NCBI GenBank assembly: GCA_017882715.1
Contig: JADGOY010000015.1
Coordinates: 1 to 40,559, forward strand
Reading direction: 5' to 3'
Origin: Nakamurella sp.
GTDB lineage: Bacteria; Actinomycetota; Actinomycetes; Mycobacteriales; Nakamurellaceae
DNA length: 40,559 nt
This document shows, piece by piece, positions 9,204 to 15,775 of the stretch. The stretch's first letter is position 1. Every line of letters starts with the position of its first letter. The notes beneath the pieces are model-generated. The model worked only from the letters and a program-made list of their open reading frames with translations. It had not been told where the DNA came from and searched no databases. The position numbers and the translations under genes were made by a program.

Positions 9204-9949
9204 GTTCGTCGATCCTCTCGCAACGCCGTTGTCGCGGATGAAGCGCGGGCCATTTGGCCGCGAAGGCAACCCGGACCCTTGACAGGCAGGTTCCCGCGCT
9301 AATTACGGTCCATACAAAACGAAAACTGCTCGCTGGTGATCCGACAGTGCCTGGCAGTCAATCTGACCTACCTGATGGCTGAAAGCCAGGGCCAAAAGTC
9401 CCAAGAGGGGCGCGCGACCACACGGGGCATCCGCGTAGCTACTGAAGCGTAACCCCTGTTCATCCGCATGTTCACCCGTTTGGCCCTGTGAGTGTCTAGT
9501 TATCGTTGTCCGATCGACCCGGAAGAAGGCCCTCGAACACCGTCTGTGCCGATGTCGGACACTGTGTCGACTGGGTTGACAGCACCAAGCTTCCGATCGG
9601 GCGACCTAGTTCGAGGTGATTTCTATCACAACGCCAGCCGCCGTCCTGCCTGTCCAGCGGCGGTGATCAGCGCGCCGGCCTCGGACGGCGGGCCGGCCAC
9701 ATGATCAACACCTTCGCCGCTCATCCCCGGGCGCGTCCCTGGGTGATCATCTGACTCCGCCCCGCACCCCGGATATCGGAAAGAGTGGAATCCACGCCCG
9801 AGGGTCCTCTGAGATTTGCTGGGCATCCTGGACTGGAAGGGCGGCCGCCCTTCGGCTGTGTGGGGAGCTCTTTGATGAAGGTGCCTGAGTGGATCGCCAC
9901 CCCCACGATCGACAGCGAGGAACCGTCACCAACACACCACAGGTCGTGA
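9204..9949. other. Non-coding region upstream of prpE
   Basis: About 750 bp with no credible gene on either strand. It should hold the prpE promoter. The first part is less GC-rich (around 9300-9330, with an AAAACGAAAA stretch). Nothing else is recognisable until the membrane-protein remnant that starts near 9950. Confidence 0.5.
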
Positions 9950-10200
9950 CCCGGAGTCGAGGGCAACACCAGGCTCACCGCAGCGACCGGCGTGGTGCTC
10001 TTCTTTCTGCTGGCCGTCGCGGGCGTCACCCCGCTGGCCGTCGCGGGCGTCACCCTGCTGGCCGTCGCGGGCGTCACCCTGCTGAGCGTGCGGCAGATGA
10101 TCACTGTGCACGTCTTCGTCGGTGTCCTGCCGCTCGGCCCTGTCCTGCTCAAGTCCGGCACCACGATGCCTTGTGGTCGGGGTCGGTGCGGCCACGGTGC
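9950..10200 (+). pseudogene. Remnant of an actinobacterial b561-like membrane protein
   Basis: The plus frame reads PGVEGNTRLTAATGVVLFF, then a transmembrane segment and VRQMITVHVFVGVL..GPVLLKSGTT. This is the N-terminal half of a membrane protein often seen near OmpR-type two-component systems in actinobacteria. An in-frame stop lies just upstream (9947-9949), and homology is lost near 10180, where the second helix should follow. The helix-coding part has been expanded by a 24-bp triplication (LLAVAGVT repeated). It sits upstream of the response regulator and is probably a casualty of the same decay that hit the redox genes at 13.5-15 kb. Family assignment rests on remembered family appearance, not a search. 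Confidence 0.55.
10007..10078. repeat. 24-bp tandem repeat, three copies
   Basis: Three head-to-tail 24-bp units beginning CTGCTGGCCGTCGCGGGCGT, with one C/T difference in the second. They keep frame and encode LLAVAGVT each time, inside the membrane-protein remnant. Confidence 0.9.
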
Positions 10201-10309
10201 TGCTGCCGACCGCCGCGCCCTGGACCAGCAGCCCGCCGAACATTTCTCCAGCCCGGCCGGCACCCGGCCGTGACCCATCCGGTCGCATCAGCGCTACCCC
10301 GCCGCACAT

Positions 10310-10475
10310 CAGCACCCCGCGCCCGCATTCTGCACTCCGCGCCACCATTCGCTACGCGCCGTTCATCACTGCCCGCGCCGATCATCAGCCTCGCGCCACC
10401 ATTCAGCACTCCGCGCCACCACTCAGCACTCCGCGCCATCTTTTTCTGGCGCGGAGTGACCACCCCGGCGCGGAG
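10310..10475. repeat. ACTCCGCGCC repeat cluster with T-loop hairpin
   Basis: Several copies of a short unit containing CACTCCGCGCCACCATTC or a close variant, in one orientation, then two copies of the complement GGCGCGGAGT. The last direct and first inverted copy form a perfect 12-bp hairpin at 10427-10458 (arms CACTCCGCGCCA / TGGCGCGGAGTG) with the loop TCTTTTTC. The same core words build the larger palindromic repeats at 18.06-18.6 kb. No gene is credible between 10200 and 10670; the response-regulator promoter should be in the last part. Confidence 0.75.
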
Positions 10476-10670
10476 TCGCGCCGCGCCCAACCAGGCGTGC
10501 CACGCGACGACCGGAGCGCGGATCAAATTCAACCGCGCGGACGAAATCGTGCGCTCTTGTCACACCGGCACCAATAGCCGCGACTTGATCCGCGTGCCCG
10601 CGAGGTTGATCCGCACTGGGTCAGGGGCGGGGTTGATCGGCGCGGCCACACTCCGTGTCACGATCGGAGC

Positions 10671-11354
10671 GTGACTCACGTGCGGGGCGGCTACCGCGAG
10701 TCGCCGCGTCTGCTGCTGGTGGAGGACGACCGGGAGCTCGCCCCGATGCTCGCTGAGGTGCTCGGCGACGACTACCAGGTGGATATCGCCGCTGACGGTC
10801 AGCGAGGTCTTCACCTCGCCCTGACCCACCACTATGACGCGATGGTCATCGACCGGGGCCTGCCGGCCATCGAAGGCGTAGATCTGGTGGAACGGTTGCG
10901 CGCCCGAGGTCTGCTGACGCCGATCCTGTTGTTGACCGCGCGCGGCAGCATCACCGAACGGGTCGAGGGTCTGGACGCGGGCGCCGAGGACTACCTGGTG
11001 AAGCCGTTCGAGATCGATGAACTGCTGGCCAGGATCCGGGCTCTGCTGCGCAGGCACCCGGACACCTCTGCGGTGCTACCCGTTGGCACCCGCAGTCTCC
11101 AGCTCGACGCCCGCACCGTGGTGGGCGAGCAGGCCACCCCGGTGCAGCTGTCGGCCAGCGAAGCGGAGTTGCTGGCGGTGCTGGCCCGGCGGCCGGACAA
11201 GGTGTTCACCCGGCCGGAGTTGCTGGCCACGGTGTTCGATCCCGCCGACGTGGCGGGCACCGTCGACACCTACGTGTACTACCTGCGGCGCAAGCTGGGT
11301 CGGCGGGCAATCAGGACCGTGTACGGGGTCGGCTACCAGCTGGGCACGCTGTGA
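10671..11354 (+). CDS. OmpR/PhoB-family response regulator
   Basis: 227 residues, GTG start. The receiver domain has the acidic pair EDD (residues 18-20), the phospho-acceptor Asp at about residue 61 (MVIDRGLP), a Thr in LLLTARG and the Lys in YLVKPFE. A winged-helix output domain follows (LSASEAELLAVLARRPDKVFTRPELL, ending VDTYVYYLRRKLGRRAIRTVYGVGYQL). It is followed by a histidine kinase, its likely partner, after a 15-bp tandem-repeat spacer. Flanking remnants of a b561-like membrane protein and a NuoF-like operon suggest it once controlled a redox pathway. An 11-bp-period direct repeat at 13343-13360 is a candidate binding site. Both domains look intact. Confidence 0.93.
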   Translation: MTHVRGGYRESPRLLLVEDDRELAPMLAEVLGDDYQVDIAADGQRGLHLALTHHYDAMVIDRGLPAIEGVDLVERLRARGLLTPILLLTARGSITERVEGLDAGAEDYLVKPFEIDELLARIRALLRRHPDTSAVLPVGTRSLQLDARTVVGEQATPVQLSASEAELLAVLARRPDKVFTRPELLATVFDPADVAGTVDTYVYYLRRKLGRRAIRTVYGVGYQLGTL

Positions 11355-11442
11355 TCACAGCAGCTGCGATCGGGCCAGCTCGGACCGGGCCAGCTCGGAT
11401 CCGGCCGGCCGCGATCGGGCCGGCTGCGATCGGGGCGCCGTG
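11353..11442. repeat. 15-bp tandem repeat between regulator and kinase genes
   Basis: Six units of 15 bp, each starting GATC or GACC (consensus about GATCGGGCCRGCTSG). They begin at the regulator stop codon and end at the kinase start. The unit keeps frame with the kinase, so an upstream start would add a pentapeptide repeat of the type ASSDR. Confidence 0.85.
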
Positions 11443-12465
11443 ATCAAACGCAAACGCGCGGCTCGCGACGAGGACATCGTCAACGCGGCAGCACGCTCGG
11501 TCGGCATCCGGATCGCCGCGGCCTGCGCCCTGGCGATCGCAGTCGTCGCCGTGTTGGCCTTCACACTTATCGGTCATCACCCGGGCCCTGGCGGGCCGCC
11601 ACCGGGCAGCGACAAGGACGCTGACAACGACGCACTGGTCCGCAACGGGCTGCTGGTCGCCGGGGCCGTGGGCATCGTGATCGCCGGAGTGGTGGGGTGG
11701 TGGGCGGCGCGCAATGCCGTCCGTCCGCTCGGCCAGGCGCTGGCCCTGCAGCGCCGGTTCGTCGCGGACGCCGGTCATGAGCTGCGCACGCCGTTGACCA
11801 TCCTGCACACCCGGGCGCAGCTGCTCGCCAGGCGCATTCGCCCGGACGACCCGGCGCGGCCGGTCGTCGAGCAATTGCTGGACGATTCCCGCGTGCTCGC
11901 TGAGATCGTCGAAGAGCTGCTGGCCAGCGCCTCGCTGACCCATGACCCGAGCCGGGCCGAGCCGGTCGATACCGGCGACCTCGTCACCGACGTGGCGTCG
12001 TCGATGGCCGCGCTGGCGCAGACCGCGAACGTCGACCTGCGCACCCGGACGGAGCCCGGGGTGATCGTCAACGGCTCGCGCACCGCCCTGCGGCGCGCGC
12101 TGATCGCCCTCACCGACAACGCTGTCTCGCACACCCCGGCGGGCGGCTTCGTCACGCTGTCCTGCCGGTTGGAGGACCAGCAGGTGATCTTCGAAGTTCT
12201 CGACACCGGGGAGGGCATCGACCCGGAAGACGCCGAGAGACTGATGCAACGATTCGCCCGCGGAACGCCGGTCCATCCAGCCTCGCCGGCACCAGCCGCT
12301 GGCAGCAAGCGATTTGGGATCGGCCTGTCGCTCGTCCGGGAGATCGCCACCGCGCACTCGGGTACTCTGCAGCTCACCGGTGTCCCGGGCCAGGGCGCGA
12401 CGGCCACCATGACGTTGCCCGGATCGGGCAGCAACGGTGACGACCGGTCGCCCGACGGCTCCTGA
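11440..12465 (+). CDS. Membrane sensor histidine kinase
   Basis: 341 residues from GTG 11440 (VIKRKRAARDED). Two transmembrane helices (IAAACALAIAVVAVLAFTLI, then VAGAVGIVIAGVVGWWA) flank a short extracellular loop of about 40 residues rich in Gly, Pro and Asp. There is no clear HAMP between the second helix and the HisKA H-box FVADAGHELRTPLTIL (His about residue 113). The HATPase_c domain has the N box (ALTDNAVSHTP), G1 box (VLDTGEGIDPED) and G2 box (FGIGLSLVREIATAHSG). All catalytic boxes are intact. It phosphorylates the preceding response regulator by inference from pairing. The stimulus is unknown; the loop is too short for a large ligand domain. It converges with the DUF2231 gene. Confidence 0.9.
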   Translation: MIKRKRAARDEDIVNAAARSVGIRIAAACALAIAVVAVLAFTLIGHHPGPGGPPPGSDKDADNDALVRNGLLVAGAVGIVIAGVVGWWAARNAVRPLGQALALQRRFVADAGHELRTPLTILHTRAQLLARRIRPDDPARPVVEQLLDDSRVLAEIVEELLASASLTHDPSRAEPVDTGDLVTDVASSMAALAQTANVDLRTRTEPGVIVNGSRTALRRALIALTDNAVSHTPAGGFVTLSCRLEDQQVIFEVLDTGEGIDPEDAERLMQRFARGTPVHPASPAPAAGSKRFGIGLSLVREIATAHSGTLQLTGVPGQGATATMTLPGSGSNGDDRSPDGS

Positions 12466-12524
12466 TCGGCGCCGACCCGACCGGTCTTCGAGTTCTCCGA
12501 CTGCCCGGCATTCTTGAGGGCGAG

Positions 12525-13142
12525 TCAGCCGCCGGGACGGCCGTTCGTCGCGGTCTGGCTGAAGTTGTTCTGCCACACGGCCTGCGCACCGGAATCGCCG
12601 ATCCGATACACCGTGATCACCGCGCCGACCGCGACGATCACCGCGATCACCGGCAGAGCAATTGCTACCACCCGCTCCCAACCGGCTGTGGCCTTCATCG
12701 TCGCCGCAGTCGTGGCAGTGGCGCCCAGGTCATCGCCTGGTTGGGCCCCGGCCGTGCCCGCCCGCGGCGCGACCGCGCCCCCCCGCGGCGCGACCGCCGT
12801 CGACCGCCTGGCCGCTCGCGTTTCCCGAACATGAAGAAACGCGATGGCAGTGGCGACCAGGAACAGACCGATGGTCCACGGGATCAGGGTGTCGCCGAGT
12901 TGGGTGTGGGTGCGGATCAACGGCGTCTCGACGACATGCCGCTGCAACCATTCTCCGGCCTGGGTGGTCAACGGGGTCAACGCCAAGGCACCGAACGCCA
13001 TGATCAGGGTCGGCCATACCAGCCGAACCCGCGCGGCCGGCCAGAAAACGCACAACAGGACAAGCAGCGCAGTCAGCGGCACCAACACCACTACTGCGTG
13101 CACCAAAATGATATGGGTTGGCAGGCCGTTGATCTGGTCCAT
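12525..13142 (-). CDS. DUF2231-type membrane protein
   Basis: 205 residues from ATG 13142, which has AGGAA about 7 nt upstream; a longer frame to 13178 lacks a ribosome site. The N-terminus MDQINGLPTHIILVHAVVVLVPL is the usual DUF2231 opening, with the His of the first helix. Three helices follow quickly (VPLTALLVLLCVFW, LVWPTLIMAFGALALTPL, LIPWTIGLFLVATAIAFL). After an Ala/Pro/Thr-rich linker comes a fourth helix (VVAIALPVIAVIVAVGAVITVY) and a short tail. The family is thought to be haem- or redox-related membrane protein, but function is not established. Neighbouring redox remnants are consistent with this. Its 5' side faces the promoter region of the dead operon at 13.5 kb. Confidence 0.75.
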   Translation of the reverse strand: MDQINGLPTHIILVHAVVVLVPLTALLVLLCVFWPAARVRLVWPTLIMAFGALALTPLTTQAGEWLQRHVVETPLIRTHTQLGDTLIPWTIGLFLVATAIAFLHVRETRAARRSTAVAPRGGAVAPRAGTAGAQPGDDLGATATTAATMKATAGWERVVAIALPVIAVIVAVGAVITVYRIGDSGAQAVWQNNFSQTATNGRPGG

Positions 13143-13512
13143 CAGATTCCTGTCCGTCCGGTGGGCTGACGACCGCAATGTGGGTCGGCGATGAAATCGA
13201 GCCCGACCACAATGTCACGCCCAGGGAATTTCGCTATTGCATCGTAATGGTTCGGCGGTTGTCTGTGCCAGGAAGGCAAGGCTGAACTCACCCGAGAGCG
13301 ACCGACGGCTCGATCAGCGATTTATCGCCACTACTCCGCAGTTCTCAGAACAATCTCAGAGATCTGCTCCAGTGGCCTGCCGAAAACGATAAGCGTGGGT
13401 CCCGCCCGATCCAAGAATGGTTTACTGGGGGCGGGTCCGCTCGGACGCGGCACTGTGGTCACCGAGGGGTCGACCGGACCCACGCACCGGGCACAGCAAT
13501 CAAGAGGGAACG
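13143..13512. other. Intergenic promoter region, DUF2231 and dead redox operon
   Basis: About 370 bp with no credible gene. It separates two divergent transcription units and contains the direct-repeat box at 13343-13360. A ribosome-site-like AGAGGG at 13503-13509 precedes ATG 13513. Confidence 0.5.
13343..13360 (+). promoter_or_regulatory. Candidate OmpR-type box, direct repeat with 11-bp period
   Basis: TCTCAGA occurs twice, at 13343-13349 and 13354-13360, separated by ACAA. Seven-base half-sites repeating every 11 bp are the usual geometry of OmpR/PhoB-family binding sites. It lies about 150 bp upstream of the dead operon beginning at 13513, and the intact OmpR-type regulator is 2 kb away. 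The link is inferred. Confidence 0.5.
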
Positions 13513-13979
13513 ATGACCGAGCGCCCACCCCGCGTGGACTCCGACCGCATGCTCCGCAGGGGTTCGCCTGCTCACGGACGGTGCCGCGGGTCTCGCCGGG
13601 TTGGCATCGGTGGTGGGCACGGTCGCGATCGCCACGGCAGCCGAGAATCACACCGAGAATCAGCAACAGACCGCGAACACCCCCGACGACCCCGGGGCGT
13701 CGACGATCAGGCGTTGGCAACGAAGTCGCCGCCCTCGACCACGACACCGTCCACCCGGTTGCGGTCGACGGCCGCTCCGTCCACGGCGGACCATCCACCC
13801 GGTCACCCGCAGCGGCGGCCCCGTCCACCACACCGCCGCCTGTCGCGGCGCCCTCGGATTACGTCACGACCCCACCATCGACCACCGCCGCGCCCAAAGC
13901 TCGGGCGCAGCCGCCGGTCTATCGGCCGGTGCAGCCCGTGAACAACAGCCGACCACAAGCCAAGTCCGACGGATCGTGA
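13513..13979 (+). pseudogene. Frameshifted Pro/Thr-rich membrane-anchored protein
   Basis: Starts at ATG 13513 with a good ribosome site (AGAGGG). Coding content jumps frames twice: MTERPPRVDSDRMLRR in the first, then VRLLTDGAAGLAGLASVVGTVAIATAAENHTENQQ in the second, then PSTTPPPVAAPSDYVTTPPSTTAAPK up to the stop at 13979 in the third. Joined, this gives a short N-terminal tail, one transmembrane or signal helix and a Pro/Thr/Ala-rich exported segment. No known domain is visible. Small proteins of this shape often precede NuoF-like genes in actinobacterial redox operons, as it does here. The two shifts could in principle be sequencing errors, but the next genes are damaged too. Confidence 0.6.
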
Positions 13980-14019
13980 CGGCCGTGCGTCCCGCCCGCC
14001 GACCGCAGCGGAAACCGCC

Positions 14020-14690
14020 ATGAGTCACCCGCTGCCGACCAGACGGCTCGTCCAGACCCCTTCGCCGATCACCGGACCCGCCGGCCCGACGCGCCTGCTC
14101 CCCGCCCCGGCCACACCACCAGCTGGCCGGGGCACCTGCTGCGGTATGGCCCGGTCCCCGCGTTGTCTGCGTCATCGCTGACCTCGACGTCTCCGCTGCC
14201 GGCCTGCGCGGTCGTGGCGAAGCCGCGATTCCCCATCGCCACGAAGATCGCCGCTGTGGTGGCCGTGAGCAGTCGGATCCATCGCAGTCGCCGGGGCCAA
14301 TTGCTGCGAAGGCGACCCCACCCCGATCAAGGACAGGGTGTTGATCTCCCGGTCACCCCACCTGGTGATCGACGGCTCGGTCATGACGGCGTCCAGCATT
14401 GGCGCGGATCACGTCGTGTTCGCCGTCCACGAGGGTTCAGGGGCCGGCGTTGACCTGCGAGCCGCGCTCGCCGAACGCGGCGACGGCATGCCGGCCACGA
14501 CGGTCCTCGATATCCCGCCGCGGTTCATCGCCTCCGAGGCCAACTCCCTGGTGACGTTCCAGAACATCGGGGATGCCCGGCCGCTCGGCCGGATCCCACC
14601 GATCCTGGATTCGGGGTTCCGCGACCGTCCCACGCCGGTCGACAACGCCGAGACCCGACCGGTCGGGCCGATCGAAGTCCGGCTCGGCCG
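14020..14690 (+). pseudogene. NuoF-like NADH-oxidoreductase, frameshifted and 3'-truncated
   Basis: Fragments of the flavin/NADH-binding domain of a NuoF-like protein are spread over frames. GLRGRG near 14200, then FPIATKIAAVVAV in another frame, then NCCEGDPTPIKDRVLISRSP near 14310. These correspond to the family's GLRGRGGAGFP...K and NG.EGDP..KDR motifs. Then follow LRAALAERG, VLDIPPRFIASEANSLV, DARPLG and RPTPVDNAETR. Homology ends around 14670, before the SLBB and 4Fe-4S parts. It follows the previous pseudogene by 40 bp and was probably cotranscribed with it. The missing C-terminus and at least two frameshifts make it non-functional. Confidence 0.75.
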
Positions 14691-14750
14691 GCGATGGTCA
14701 CCAGGGCGGTCCCGGTTTCGTCGGCAGCACCGTGGCATCGGCGCTCCCGG

Positions 14751-15080
14751 GAATTCGGGCATCTGGAAGTGGGTCAATGGGTGTCAATGGCGCCCACTCC
14801 CTCGGAGACGACCGCGTTGAAGGTCGACAGCTTCCAGCTGAACAGCTGGATGCTCTGGCGTAAGCCGAACAGCACCTGGGTCTGGACATTGGCTGAGATC
14901 GGCGACGGGAAGACCCGGTTGGTCACCCGGGTGCGCGCTCTCCACGATTGGCACAAACCGGCCACCGCCGTTTTCGGGGTGCTGTTGATGGAATTCGGCG
15001 ACGTCGCCATGATGCGTAGGATGCTGCTGGGAATCAAGGAACGGGCCGAGGCGCTGCACCGTCGATCCGCGTCCGGCTGA
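14751..15080 (+). pseudogene. C-terminal fragment of an SRPBCC-type protein
   Basis: The frame from about 14751 reads EFGHLEVGQWVSMAP, then WMLWRKPNSTWVWTL, GDGKTRLVTRVR and LLMEFGDVAMMRRML to a stop at 15080. This is the C-terminal two thirds of an SRPBCC/polyketide-cyclase-like membrane-associated protein common in actinobacteria. The N-terminal part (normally about 60-80 residues with a GxWYxYDW-like motif) is missing; the sequence runs straight out of the NuoF-like fragment. A deletion joining two genes explains this. The fragment itself has no internal damage, which suggests fairly recent loss. Confidence 0.65.
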
Positions 15081-15165
15081 CACTGCCTTTCAGGCGGTCG
15101 GATGGCCTGTTACCAGGTCATCGCTGTCCCGTCGAACCCGCCGACCCGAGCACGGCACACTCTTG

Positions 15166-15264
15166 TGCCGCCCGCTTCTGTGCCGCCCGCTTTCGTGCCG
15201 CCCGCTTTCGTGCCGCCCGATTTCGTGCCGCCCGATTTCGTGCCGCCCGCTTTCGTGCCGCCCA
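15166..15264. repeat. 15-bp tandem repeat, six copies plus a partial
   Basis: Six units of TGCCGCCCGCTTTCG or a one- or two-base variant, then TGCCGCCCA. One open frame (15102-15287, plus) would encode VPPAF/VPPDF pentapeptides, but it has no ribosome site or other support. Confidence 0.9.
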
Positions 15265-15362
15265 TGGACCGCCCTGCATCGGGATAGATCAACGCCCGGT
15301 TTGATCGACATTCTGCCCACACCGAGCGGTATTGAGTAAGGACCGAACCTCGATAACGTCGA

Positions 15363-15424
15363 AGGCCCGGAACCCGGATGTGACGCCCGGCATCATTGTG
15401 TAACGGGCCTCACTGGTCCGGGTT
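15363..15424 (+). other. Interleaved inverted repeats, possible H-type pseudoknot
   Basis: AGGCCCG (15363-15369) pairs with CGGGCCT (15404-15410). AACCCGGA (15371-15378) pairs with TCCGGGTT (15417-15424). The 1-2-1'-2' order makes an RNA pseudoknot possible. It is about 200 bp before the small ORF. It matches no riboswitch class I recognise, and chance in GC-rich DNA is possible. Confidence 0.3.
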
Positions 15425-15625
15425 GCCGAATCCTACTCGAATAGCTGGCACATTCACCCATTCGCGCATTTCTTGCGCATGAGTGTGAGACCGGAAGCAG
15501 CCAGGCAGTCAATTCGACATTGCTCCGTTGGCATTCGGGCGATAGACTCTCACGTATGCCCCCGGCGACCGTTTTCCGGTAACCGGCGGATCACGATGCG
15601 AGGCAACCGGAAGAGGGAGCGCACC

Positions 15626-15775
15626 ATGGCCTGGGTTGCGAACTCCACAGCTATGTCCGGCGGTCGTTCTGGCCGGATACAGCGTTTCTTCGCGGTCATC
15701 GACGCCCGCGGCGAAGCCGAGATTGCCTTGTGCCTGCGCCGCAGACCTGCGCAGCCGATCGGCGCCTGGTCTTGA
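15626..15775 (+). CDS. Small 49-residue protein translationally coupled to EAL-GGDEF gene
   Basis: ATG 15626 is preceded by GAGGGAG at good spacing. The product begins MAWVANSTAMSGGRSGR and ends RRRPAQPIGAWS. The segment IQRFFAVIDARGEAEIALCL could be a small alpha/beta element; it has no recognised domain. Its stop overlaps the ATG of the next gene as TGATG, the classic coupling arrangement. It may be a leader ORF controlling translation of the EAL protein or a small partner protein. The strong ribosome site here, and the absence of one directly before the EAL gene, support coupling. Function unknown. Confidence 0.5.
   Translation: MAWVANSTAMSGGRSGRIQRFFAVIDARGEAEIALCLRRRPAQPIGAWS

Larger units (their letters stand above)
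15081..15625. other. Gene-poor region with VNTR and possible pseudoknot
   Basis: No convincing gene. It holds a 15-bp tandem repeat (15166-15264) and interleaved inverted repeats (15363-15424). The promoter for the small ORF and EAL-GGDEF gene should lie after about 15430. Confidence 0.5.

Noticed and set aside
7653-9302. 549-codon plus-strand frame opposite prpE
   Set aside because: Shadow of prpE with no start signal and no domain.
9889-10674. 261-codon plus-strand frame before the response regulator
   Set aside because: Arg/Pro/His-rich translation of repeats in the wrong frame; the membrane-protein remnant and palindromic repeats explain the sequence.
15166-15264. CRISPR array
   Set aside because: Units are 15 bp and contiguous, with no spacers and no cas genes nearby.
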